The position numbers and the translations under genes are program-made. Of a stretch of DNA of 64,000 nucleotides, positions 17,729 to 27,246 are shown one piece after another (positions within the stretch are counted from its first letter, which is position 1; each line of letters opens with the position of its first letter). This DNA is from Contendibacter sp031732755 (GTDB taxonomy: Bacteria; Pseudomonadota; Gammaproteobacteria; Competibacterales; Competibacteraceae), in NCBI GenBank assembly GCA_031732755.1, contig JAVMKI010000066.1:17640-81639 (forward strand). Reading direction: 5' to 3'. The notes beneath the pieces are model-generated. The model did not search any database. It saw nothing but the letters and a program-made list of their open reading frames with translations, and was not told where the DNA came from.

Positions 17729-18010
17729 TTGGCCGAATCGCACTGTCAACAAGACCTGACCTTCCGCAGGACGCTCGCGTACACTCGACTGACAACGGCG
17801 GAAGCCGTGCGACAGCTCCGCGCGCAGGGTTTCTCCGAGGAGGTGTTACCGTCGCCCAGTACGATGGCCGAGGTTCTCCATCGCAACGGCTACCGTCCGC
17901 ACCCGGTGGTCAAAGCCAAGCCAAAAAACTCCCGGAAACGGACGCCATCTTTGCCAATCTGGCGGAAAAGGATGGGAAACCCATAGTAGGGGCGACGGGT
18001 GCCGAGGAAG
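17729..18010 (+). pseudogene. ISAzo13-like transposase fragment, frameshifted
   Basis: The plus strand carries a short internal piece of an ISAzo13-type transposase: QQDLTFRRTLAYTRLTTAEA, EEVLPSPSTMAEVLHRNGYR and VVKAKP in one frame. After a frameshift near 17930 it continues as KKLPETDAIFANLAEKDGKP in another frame. Both ends of the gene are missing. It lies tail-in against the decayed IS5-type gene, so the region 16.9-18.0 kb is a small graveyard of insertion sequences next to an acquired-looking oxidoreductase cassette. Confidence 0.72.
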
Positions 18011-18118
18011 GGCTGGTAGTGTTCCAGACGTGGATTTCATACCAAAACCCAAAATTCATATTGGTTGATTAAAGAGGCCAATAACAATGTCATACATTTT
18101 GCCGAGTTTGGAGAAATT

Positions 18119-18173
18119 AAACTACAAAATCGTATTCGTGATTAAGTAGAGATAGGCATAATGTTTGTAGTTT
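18119..18173. promoter_or_regulatory. Inverted repeat flanking a candidate promoter of the AKR-ADH-MFS-AraC cassette
   Basis: AAACTACAAA (18119-18128) and TTTGTAGTTT (18164-18173) form a perfect 10-bp inverted repeat separated by 35 bases. Between the arms lie TTCGTG (18135-18140) and CATAAT (18157-18162), 16 nt apart, a weak sigma-70-like promoter about 95 nt before the aldo/keto reductase start. A regulator bound to the arms would control this promoter; the AraC protein encoded at the end of the cassette is the natural candidate. Inferred from sequence layout only. Confidence 0.45.
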
Positions 18174-18257
18174 TAGGCAAGCTATTTCCCTCCAAAAATT
18201 TATTATGAAAGCCCACCTCGACAGTCAAGCAGCCTGCATTGCAAACGGAGGAAGACC

Positions 18258-19253
18258 ATGCAAAAACGTACCTTGGGTCATAATGGACTGGAGGTTTCCG
18301 CACTTGGTTTTGGCTGTATGGGGCTGAATTTCGGCTACGGATCGGGTATCCGCCGGGAAGAAGCCATTCAGCTCATTCGCCACGCCGTCGAACTGGGGGT
18401 GACATTCTTCGACACGGCAGAAGCCTACGGCCCCTTCACCAACGAAGACATTGTGGGCGAGGCGCTCCAACCCATCCGCGATCAGGTGGTGATCGCCACC
18501 AAATTCGGTTTTCAGGACGGCATGACGGCCAAAGGACTGGACAGCCGCCCGGAACGCATCCGACAGGTCGCCGAAGCCTCTTTGCAACGTCTGCGCACCG
18601 ACCGCATCGATCTGTTTTATCAGCACCGCGTCGATCCATCCGTGCCGATCGAAGATGTGGCCGGAACGGTGAAGGACCTCATCGCCGAAGGCAAAGTCCA
18701 GCATTTCGGCCTGTCGGAAGCGAGCGTATCGACCATCCGCAAAGCCCATGCCGTGCAACCGGTCACCGCCCTACAAAGCGAATATTCGCTGTTCTGGCGC
18801 GAACCGGAACAACAAATCCTGCCGACACTGGAACAACTGGGCATTGGCTTCGTGCCCTTCGCCCCACTGGGCAGGGGCTTCTTGACGGGCAAGATCGACG
18901 AGAGCACCGCCCTTGCCGACAACGACATGCGCAGGAACATTCCGCGTTTTACGGAAGCCAACCGCAAGGCCAATCAGGCGCTGGTTGCGCTGATCAGCGG
19001 AATCGCCCAGGACAAAAACGCCACGCCGGCCCAGGTCGCCCTGGCCTGGCTACTGGCGCAAAAGCCGTGGATCGTGCCCATTCCCGGCACGACCAAAGCA
19101 CCCCGGCTAGCGGAAAATCTCGGTGGGGCGACGCTGGAACTGACACCGACCGACCTTGCCAACATCGAGCGGGCCGCCGCAGAAATTACCATCCAGGGCG
19201 ACCGTTACCCGGCCGCGATGCAAAGATACGTCGACAACCCAGATAGAACCTAA
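18258..19253 (+). CDS. Aldo/keto reductase
   Basis: A 331-residue NADPH-dependent aldo/keto reductase of the AKR13-like (YajO/IolS-type) group. FDTAEAYGPFTNED holds catalytic Asp and Tyr, the Lys is in IATKFGF and the His in FYQHRVDPSVPIED. PIPGTTKAPRLAENLGG near 275-291 is the NADPH-binding end. The start is ATG 18258 behind a strong GGAGGA site. It begins a plus-strand cassette with an alcohol dehydrogenase, efflux pump and AraC regulator, which suggests detoxification of reactive aldehydes or quinones. Confidence 0.9.
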   Translation: MQKRTLGHNGLEVSALGFGCMGLNFGYGSGIRREEAIQLIRHAVELGVTFFDTAEAYGPFTNEDIVGEALQPIRDQVVIATKFGFQDGMTAKGLDSRPERIRQVAEASLQRLRTDRIDLFYQHRVDPSVPIEDVAGTVKDLIAEGKVQHFGLSEASVSTIRKAHAVQPVTALQSEYSLFWREPEQQILPTLEQLGIGFVPFAPLGRGFLTGKIDESTALADNDMRRNIPRFTEANRKANQALVALISGIAQDKNATPAQVALAWLLAQKPWIVPIPGTTKAPRLAENLGGATLELTPTDLANIERAAAEITIQGDRYPAAMQRYVDNPDRT

Positions 19254-19266
19254 CGGAGAGCCTAAC

Positions 19267-20322
19267 ATGATGAAAACCATTGGATATGCTACCGACTCCC
19301 CCACCGGCGCACTGCAACCGTTCAGCTTCGAACGTCGCGAACCCCGGCCGGAAGACGTCGTCATCGACATTCTGTACTGCGGTATCTGCCACTCCGACAT
19401 CCATTCGGCCCGCAATGAATGGGGCTGGACCCAATACCCGTTTGTGCCTGGCCATGAAATCGTCGGGCGGGTCAGCGCCGTGGGCGATCAAGTCAGCTCA
19501 TTCAAGCCCGGCGATCTGGTCGGGGTCGGTTGTCTGGTCGACAGCTGCCGCCATTGCGACGCCTGCGAAGAAGGGCTGGAGCAATATTGCGAAAACGGCT
19601 TTACCGGAACCTACGGTGGCGAAGACAAGATCGGCGGTACCCCCCACCCCTTCACCTTCGGTGGCTATTCCGACAAGATCACGGTCGATCAGCGCTTCGT
19701 GCTGCGCGTTCCCGAAAATCTTGACCCGGCCGCTGCCGCACCCTTGCTCTGCGCCGGCATCACCACCTATTCCCCACTGCGCCACTGGAAGGTCAGTCCA
19801 GGTCAGAAAGTCGGGATCATCGGCCTGGGCGGCCTGGGCCATATGGGGGTCAAATTCGCTCATGCCATGGGCGCCCATGTGGTGATGATCACCACCTCGC
19901 CCAAGAAAGGCGAAGATGCGCAAAAGCTCGGGGCCGATGAAGTCCTGTTGTCGACGGATGAGGCGGCGATGCAGGCCGCGCAAAACAGCTTCGATTTCCT
20001 GCTCAACACCATTCCCGTCGGCCATGACGTCGATCCTTACATGGCCCTGCTGAAACGAGACACCACCATGGTGATCGTCGGCGCGGTCGAGGCGCTGACC
20101 CGAGTGAATGGCATTCCCTTTATCTTCCGCCGCCGCTCCATGGCCGGGTCGCTAATCGGCGGACTGCCGGAAACACAGGAAATGTTGGATTTCTGCGGAG
20201 AGCACGACATCACCTGCGATATCGAAACGATCGCGATCAAGGACGTCAACGCTGCCTATGACCGCACGGTCAAAGGCGATGTGAAATACCGTTTCGTCAT
20301 CGACATGGCCTCTCTCAAATAG
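19267..20322 (+). CDS. Zinc-dependent NAD(P) alcohol dehydrogenase (CAD/YahK-like)
   Basis: A 351-residue medium-chain dehydrogenase. Catalytic zinc ligands lie in CGICHSD and GHE, the structural zinc site is CRHCDACEEGLEQYC, and GLGGLGHMGV is the Rossmann motif. The tail is typical of the cinnamyl-alcohol/YahK group, which reduces a wide range of aldehydes with NADPH. It starts at ATG 19267 behind GGAGAG, 13 nt after the aldo/keto reductase. Its pairing with another aldehyde reductase and an efflux pump supports a stress role. Confidence 0.9.
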   Translation: MMKTIGYATDSPTGALQPFSFERREPRPEDVVIDILYCGICHSDIHSARNEWGWTQYPFVPGHEIVGRVSAVGDQVSSFKPGDLVGVGCLVDSCRHCDACEEGLEQYCENGFTGTYGGEDKIGGTPHPFTFGGYSDKITVDQRFVLRVPENLDPAAAAPLLCAGITTYSPLRHWKVSPGQKVGIIGLGGLGHMGVKFAHAMGAHVVMITTSPKKGEDAQKLGADEVLLSTDEAAMQAAQNSFDFLLNTIPVGHDVDPYMALLKRDTTMVIVGAVEALTRVNGIPFIFRRRSMAGSLIGGLPETQEMLDFCGEHDITCDIETIAIKDVNAAYDRTVKGDVKYRFVIDMASLK

Positions 20323-20365
20323 CCAGCCGCCGCAGTGGCCCACTGATCAGGTCAGGTGAATCACG

Positions 20366-21817
20366 ATGACCCACGGCATCGCCCCACGACGCATCCCGAT
20401 CCTCGCGATCATCCTGGCAAGCTACCTGATGATCATCCTGGACATTTCAATCGTGATTACGGCGCTGCCGAAAATCCAGGATACGCTCGGCTTTTCGGAA
20501 GTCGGCCTATCCTGGGTACAAAATGCCTATACGCTGACCTTCGGCGGGCTGCTGTTGCTGGGCGCGCGCGGCGGTGACTTAATGGGGCGGCGACGCCTGT
20601 TCATCGTGGGCTTGAGTATTTTCGCCTTTGCTTCACTGCTGATCGGTTTCACCCAGTCGGCAGCGTGGATGATCGCCTCGCGCGCCTTGCAAGGCATCGG
20701 CGCGGCCTTGCTGGCGCCGTCCACGCTGGCGCTGTTGACCGTCAATTTCCCCGAAGGCGAGGAACGCACTCGCGCCGTGGCTTATTACGGCGCGACCGCC
20801 GGGATCGGCTCCAGTGTCGGATTAGTGGCGGGTGGCATTATCGCCGACCTGATTTCATGGCGCGCCGGATTCTTTATCAACCTGCCCGTTGCCGCGATTC
20901 TGATTGCGGCTTCCTTGCGCTACATCGACGAAACCGAACACCATTCGGGGAATTTCGATCTGATTGGAGCGCTGAGTTCGACGCTGGGCATGACGTCTCT
21001 GGTCTATGCGATCGTCCATTCCGAAGCGCACGGCTGGACCAATCGCAGCACACTTTTCCCTCTAGCGGCGGGTCTACTGATCTTGGCATTGTTTGTACTG
21101 AATGAATGGCGCGCCAAGCAACCCATCATGCCGCTGCGCCTTTTCGCCAGCGCCGAGCGCAACTGCGCCTATGTCACCCGCGTTTTGATGCTGGGCGCGG
21201 TATTCAGCTTCTTTTTCTACATCACGCAATATTTGCAAGTCGTGAAAGGCTTCAGGCCGCTGGAAGCCGGGTTCGCCTTCCTGCCCCTGACCATCCTGCA
21301 ATTTTTCGGCGCGATGATCGTGCCGCGTCTGACCAGGCACTATGGCAATGGACCGTTGCTGGCGAGTGGGTTGCTGATTCTCATGACCGGCATGGCCTGG
21401 ATCAGTCAACTGTCGGTCGGTACCTCCTATCTCACCGGGGTAGCCTTACCCATGCTGCTGATCGGCATGGGTCTGGGCCTGACGCTCAGCCCGCTGACTG
21501 CATCCGCTATCACCGGGGTCAAACATCAAGATGCCGGCGCGGCCTCCGGCTTGGTGAACGCCGCACATCAACTGGGCGGTTCGCTCGGCTTTTCCGTTCT
21601 GGTCGCGGTGTTTGCCGCCGCGAATTCCACTACGCTGACCGGGAGCGCGTTGCTCACCCACCGCATCGCCTCCACCTTTACCGTCGGGGCGGAGATACTG
21701 GCGCTGGCCTTGGCGCTGGTGGTCATTTTTATCGTCAGGCCGTTGCGTCGCCACCGCGCAGCAAAAAACATCACGGCGCCTCTGCTCAACTCTCTTGAAA
21801 CCGGGGGCCCGTCATGA
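20366..21817 (+). CDS. DHA2-family MFS efflux transporter (EmrB/QacA-like)
   Basis: A 483-residue inner-membrane protein with about 14 transmembrane helices. The early helix ends ILDISIVITALPKIQ, the drug:H+ antiporter D1-type motif, and GGLLLLGARGGDLMGRRR is MFS motif A. Such pumps export hydrophobic drugs or toxic organics by proton antiport. It follows the alcohol dehydrogenase by 43 nt, and its stop overlaps a mini-ORF leading into the AraC gene. No membrane-fusion partner (EmrA) is next to it. Confidence 0.88.
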   Translation: MTHGIAPRRIPILAIILASYLMIILDISIVITALPKIQDTLGFSEVGLSWVQNAYTLTFGGLLLLGARGGDLMGRRRLFIVGLSIFAFASLLIGFTQSAAWMIASRALQGIGAALLAPSTLALLTVNFPEGEERTRAVAYYGATAGIGSSVGLVAGGIIADLISWRAGFFINLPVAAILIAASLRYIDETEHHSGNFDLIGALSSTLGMTSLVYAIVHSEAHGWTNRSTLFPLAAGLLILALFVLNEWRAKQPIMPLRLFASAERNCAYVTRVLMLGAVFSFFFYITQYLQVVKGFRPLEAGFAFLPLTILQFFGAMIVPRLTRHYGNGPLLASGLLILMTGMAWISQLSVGTSYLTGVALPMLLIGMGLGLTLSPLTASAITGVKHQDAGAASGLVNAAHQLGGSLGFSVLVAVFAAANSTTLTGSALLTHRIASTFTVGAEILALALALVVIFIVRPLRRHRAAKNITAPLLNSLETGGPS

Positions 21818-21870
21818 ACAATGATAAAACCGCCGAGAGCAAGATGAGGAACCATGCTTCAGTTCAATGA
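21814..21870 (+). CDS. 18-codon mini-ORF linking the MFS and AraC genes
   Basis: An ATG at 21814 overlaps the MFS stop (ATGA). It encodes MNNDKTAESKMRNHASVQ and ends at 21870, 17 nt inside the AraC gene. It may only couple translation of the regulator to that of the pump. No homology is expected for so short a peptide, and it may not be a real product. Confidence 0.3.
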   Translation: MNNDKTAESKMRNHASVQ

Positions 21871-22804
21871 AAACCTGGTCTCTTTTGCGAAAACTGGGGA
21901 TGATGACTATCCACCGGACAGTGAGGATTTGAAAAAACTGGCAGACTTGATTGCCAAGTTCGCCCCGTACGACGGGCGCTTCGATTTATCAGGATACGGG
22001 TTGCATGTGGTCAAGGAGACCAAGACGACCGCCGAAACGACGCACACCATGAGTCAGCCGGGGATGTGCATCGTGGCCCAAGGCGCAAAGCGTGTTTCGC
22101 TGGCACAGCAATCCTACGAATACAACGAATCCCGTATGGTGGTGTATGCCGCCGAAGTGCCGATCGGCGCCAGTATCATCAAAGCCAGCCCGGAAGAACC
22201 CTATCTTTGCCTGGTCATACACATCGATCCGCAGAAACTGATCGATCTGATTTTGAAAGTTTTCCCGTGCGGGGTACCGAAAACGCCGAACACTCAGGCC
22301 ATCTATGTCGGCCACAACAATCCAAAAATCGTAACTACCGCCATCCGGCTCATGAACCTAATCGTGCAGCAAGAAGATGCCGATCTTCTGGTACCGTTGG
22401 TCATTGACGAAAGTCTCATTCGCCTGCTACGAAGCCCGATGGGTCCTTCTATCGCGCAAATCGGCATCACGGATTCCCATGCGCAAAAGGTTTCAAAGGC
22501 TATTTCGTGGCTTAAGGAAAACTATGCCACATCAATCAAAGTGGAAGAGCTCGCCGCTATTTCAAGGATGAGTCCTTCATCCTTCTATAACCATTTTAAA
22601 TCGCTGACTTCAATGAGTCCGCTGCAATTCCAAAAATCACTGAGATTGCAGGAAGCACGCAATCTCATCATGACGAAAAGAGTGGATGTCAGCAGGGCAA
22701 GCTTTCAGGTGGGTTATGCCAGCCTCTCGCAATTCAGTCGTGAATACAGCCGTCTGTTCGGCTGTCCTCCCAGTAAAGATATTACACAATTACGTAGCGC
22801 CTAA
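21854..22804 (+). CDS. AraC-family transcriptional regulator
   Basis: A 316-residue regulator. The N-terminal 200 residues fit the AraC_N (YqhC-type) domain, with QPGMCIVAQGAKRVSL and the YAAEVPIGASI strand. The C-terminus has two helix-turn-helix units (VEELAAISRMSPSSFYNHF and the VGYASLSQFSREYSRLFG region). The start ATG 21854 has GAGGA 5 nt upstream. Family knowledge: YqhC activates aldehyde reductases in response to aldehydes. It lies last in the AKR-ADH-MFS cassette and probably controls it. Confidence 0.87.
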   Translation: MLQFNENLVSFAKTGDDDYPPDSEDLKKLADLIAKFAPYDGRFDLSGYGLHVVKETKTTAETTHTMSQPGMCIVAQGAKRVSLAQQSYEYNESRMVVYAAEVPIGASIIKASPEEPYLCLVIHIDPQKLIDLILKVFPCGVPKTPNTQAIYVGHNNPKIVTTAIRLMNLIVQQEDADLLVPLVIDESLIRLLRSPMGPSIAQIGITDSHAQKVSKAISWLKENYATSIKVEELAAISRMSPSSFYNHFKSLTSMSPLQFQKSLRLQEARNLIMTKRVDVSRASFQVGYASLSQFSREYSRLFGCPPSKDITQLRSA

Positions 22805-22876
22805 AACTGATATTCAGCATAATAATAAGAAATGGAATGCCTTAGAGTGAAATTGGTCTGTTTTTCTTGCTATGGT

Positions 22877-23026
22877 TCATGGTCTTTTTACTCTTCCAAA
22901 GACTTCTGATAAAAGGGAGAAGCAGAAGTCATAATCAATACGGAGCGCCCGTTCTTGCCAATCAATCCGATCAACTCGGATTTCTTTAACCCCTAAAATC
23001 TGCTCAAACCATTCAGCTTCCGTCAT
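22877..23026 (-). CDS. Small hypothetical ORF (49 aa), possible gene remnant
   Basis: An ATG at 23026 opens a 49-residue frame (MTEAEWFEQILGVKEIRVDR...) ending at 22877. A second short frame just upstream, from GTG about 23153 to the stop at 23013 (IFYKGSSRIHVEPNAEV...), overlaps it by 14 nt. Neither resembles a family I can name with confidence; the first might be the start of a transposase. The local composition is AT-richer than the flanking genes, so this looks like remnant DNA between the acquired cassette and the housekeeping block. The rest of 22805-23196 holds nothing I recognise. Confidence 0.3.
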   Translation of the reverse strand: MTEAEWFEQILGVKEIRVDRIDWQERALRIDYDFCFSLLSEVFGRVKRP

Positions 23027-23196
23027 TAGATTTTGCTCTCCCATCGAGCCGTATCCTGAACTCGATAAATCGCTTAAAAATAATCGCCTCTAAATGACAC
23101 ACTTCTGCGTTTGGCTCCACATGAATCCTCGAAGAACCTTTATAGAAAATCACCTTAGCGCTGATTTTACGTTCCGTTCGAGCGGCGCGACCGGAT

Positions 23197-23889
23197 TCAG
23201 CCGCGTCGTTCCCAAGCCGCCAGCACCGCCTCGCATTCCGCCAGATTACTGATTTCCGCATCCGCCCTCGGCCCGCCGGGCCAATCCCGACCAGCGCGAT
23301 TGACCCACACGGTGCGAAAACCGGCGTTCTGGCCGCCCAGAACATCATGCTCCGGATCATCGCCGACATGAACGACCTGGTCTGGCCGCACCCGCAGCAG
23401 CCGGCATAGCTCCTCGAACATCGGCGGTTCCGGTTTGGCCGCGCCCACTTCGACGGCATTGAGCGAAACGCTGAATAAATCGTCCAGCCCGATCAGTCGC
23501 AAATCGGCGTTGCCGTTGGATAACGACGCCAGGGTGTAATGCTGGGCCAGTCGTTCCAGCGTGGGGCGCACCTCGGCGTATGGCTCCACCGCGTTGCGGG
23601 CGATGAAATACACCGCAAACGCACCTTCCACGTTAAATTCCGTGTATCCCACCCGCCGCGCCGCCAGACGCAGCGCCATCTTGCGCAGCCAAGTCCGGTC
23701 ATGGGCCAGATCCGGGCAGACCATGCTCGCTTCGCTGGACAGTTCCCGCAGTTCCAATGGCGTGAACCGCTCCGGGATGCGGGGGTAACGCGCCGCCAAC
23801 CAATCGTGCAACAGTTCCTCGGCCCGCTCCACCACGGGCCAGATATCCCAGAGGGTATCGTCCAGATCGAAGGTGATCGCCTTGATCAT
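23197..23889 (-). CDS. HAD-superfamily hydrolase (subfamily IA)
   Basis: A 230-residue phosphatase-like protein with all four HAD motifs: FDLDDTLWD (nucleophile Asp), SLSNGNAD, the Lys in GAAKPEPPMFE and HVGDDPEHDVLGG. A cap domain lies between residues about 20 and 90. It probably dephosphorylates a small metabolite; the substrate is unknown. It overlaps metZ by ATGA and is the last gene of the housekeeping block. Confidence 0.88.
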   Translation of the reverse strand: MIKAITFDLDDTLWDIWPVVERAEELLHDWLAARYPRIPERFTPLELRELSSEASMVCPDLAHDRTWLRKMALRLAARRVGYTEFNVEGAFAVYFIARNAVEPYAEVRPTLERLAQHYTLASLSNGNADLRLIGLDDLFSVSLNAVEVGAAKPEPPMFEELCRLLRVRPDQVVHVGDDPEHDVLGGQNAGFRTVWVNRAGRDWPGGPRADAEISNLAECEAVLAAWERRG

Positions 23890-25075
23890 GCCAGCCGGCG
23901 CAACCCACGCTCCAGATCGGCTTGCAAGTCAGCGACCTCTTCCAGTCCCACCGAAATCCGCACCAGCGATTCCCGAATACCGGCGCGTTCCCGCTCCTGG
24001 GGCGTCAGCCGGCCATGCGTGGTCGTTGCGGGATGGGTGATGGTGGATTTGGCATCGCCCAGATTGGCGGTGACCGAAATCAGCCGAGTGGCGTCGATCA
24101 GCGCCCAAGCTGCTTCTCGCCCGCCGCGCACCTCGAAGGAGACGATCCCGCCGAAACCACGCTGTTGCCGTTTCGCCAATTCATGCTGCGGATGCGAGGG
24201 CAGGCCAGGATAGTAGACCCGCTCCACCGCTGGCTGGGTTTCCAGCCATTGCGCCAGTTGCAGCGCCGCCGCGCTGTGCGCGCGCATCCGCAGATGCAAG
24301 GTTTCCAGGCCCTTGAGAAACACCCAGGCGTTGAACGGACTGAGGCTGGGTCCGGCGGTGCGCAGGAAGCCGAAGATGTCCTTGCCAACCCGCTGCGCAT
24401 CGCCCACCACCGCTCCGCCGACGCAACGGCCCTGTCCATCCAGATATTTGGTGCCAGAGTGAATCACCAAATCCGCGCCCAGCTCGAACGGCCGCTGTAA
24501 AGCTGGCGTGCAGAAACAATTATCCACCACCAGCAAAATAGCGTGGGCGTGGGCCAAATCCGCCAATGCTTGAATATCGGCCAGTTCCATCAGCGGATTG
24601 GACGGCGTTTCCAGATAGAACAACCGCGTTTCCGGGCGGATGGCCGCTTCCCAGGCGGTGGGGTCCGCCAGGGGCACGTAGGTGGTGGCAACGCCGAACT
24701 TGCTGAGATATAGATTAAACAGCGAGATGGTGCTGCCGAACACGCCGCTGGCCGAAACGATGTGGTCGCCGCTCCCGAGCAGCGCCATGCAGGTCGCCAG
24801 AATCGCCGCCATGCCGGAACCGGTGGCGATGCAGGCTTCGCCACCTTCCAGCGCCGCCAACCGGTCCTGAAACATCCGCACCGTTGGATTGGTGAACCGG
24901 GAATAAATGTTGCCCTCACCGGCGCTGAAGCGGGCGGCGGCTTCGGCGGCGCTGGCAAACACGAAACTGGAGGTGAGAAACAACGGCTCGGCGTGCTCGC
25001 CCTCGTGCGTGCGAACCTGGCCAGCCCGCACCGCCAAGCTGGCGAAACCGAATTCAGGCGTGTCGTCGTATCTGT

Positions 25076-25079
<4 letters not shown>
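23886..25079 (-). CDS. metZ: O-succinylhomoserine sulfhydrylase MetZ
   Basis: A 397-residue PLP enzyme of the Cys/Met metabolism family that makes homocysteine from O-succinylhomoserine and sulfide. The PLP Lys lies in HSGTKYLDGQGR, YSRFTNPTV is the N-terminal signature, and ETPSNPLMELADI is typical. Its position directly after purF is the classic gammaproteobacterial location of metZ, which separates it from metB or metC paralogues. It overlaps both purF and the HAD gene by ATGA. Confidence 0.92.
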
Positions 25080-26584
<1,505 letters not shown>

Positions 26585-26635
26585 CCGCGATTACCTGCTG
26601 CAAGGGACGGCGGCTGCCGTCATTGGGAGAATCGC

Positions 26636-27124
26636 TCAAAACCGAAAGTTCTGAGCCAGTTCCGGCGGCAGCCAACCGCGCAGCCGCAGGGCGGTCTCCT
26701 GAAAGTGAGGGAGCAATCGTGACTGCTGCCACCAAGGGTCCTTGGGCAGGGGCGTCAACCCCGCCGCCAGCACCAAAATGGCGATCACCACCGCGCCGCG
26801 CCCCAGTCCGAACACCAGGCCCAAGACTCGGTCGGTCCCGGTCAGGCCGGTGTAATCCACCAGTTGCGTGGCGACGATACCGACCAGACCGCCGAGCAGC
26901 AGGGTGATGAGGAACAAACCACCAAAGGCGGCGGCGACGCGCAGCGAAGGGATATCGAGGTAGGGCGTCAGATGGGCGGCGCCATCCTCGGCGAACAGAA
27001 AAGCGATGGCGAAGGCGGCAATCCAGGTCGCCAGCGAAATCACTTCGCGCAACAGCCCTCGCCAGAGTCCAATCAACATGGAGAGGGCGATGACGATGAC
27101 GATGAGGTAATCCGCCCAATTCAT
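26636..27124 (-). CDS. cvpA: CvpA family membrane protein
   Basis: A 162-residue inner-membrane protein with four hydrophobic helices, beginning MNWADYLIVIVIALSMLIG. The conserved GLWRGLLREVISLATW segment follows the first helix. CvpA is needed for colicin V export and bile or envelope stress tolerance in enterics; its biochemical role is unknown. I chose ATG 27124, which gives the usual N-terminus, over an ATG 36 nt upstream. It lies between the SPOR gene and purF. Confidence 0.9.
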   Translation of the reverse strand: MNWADYLIVIVIALSMLIGLWRGLLREVISLATWIAAFAIAFLFAEDGAAHLTPYLDIPSLRVAAAFGGLFLITLLLGGLVGIVATQLVDYTGLTGTDRVLGLVFGLGRGAVVIAILVLAAGLTPLPKDPWWQQSRLLPHFQETALRLRGWLPPELAQNFRF

Positions 27125-27246
27125 GGATCGTCGTATCCCGTCCCAAAAATTCAAGTACAAGGCTTATCCGGCATTCCCGAATTTTACAGGGAAATCATCT
27201 TAACAGAATCGCATTTGCGCTGAAACGAAACAACCTCCGGCAAGAT

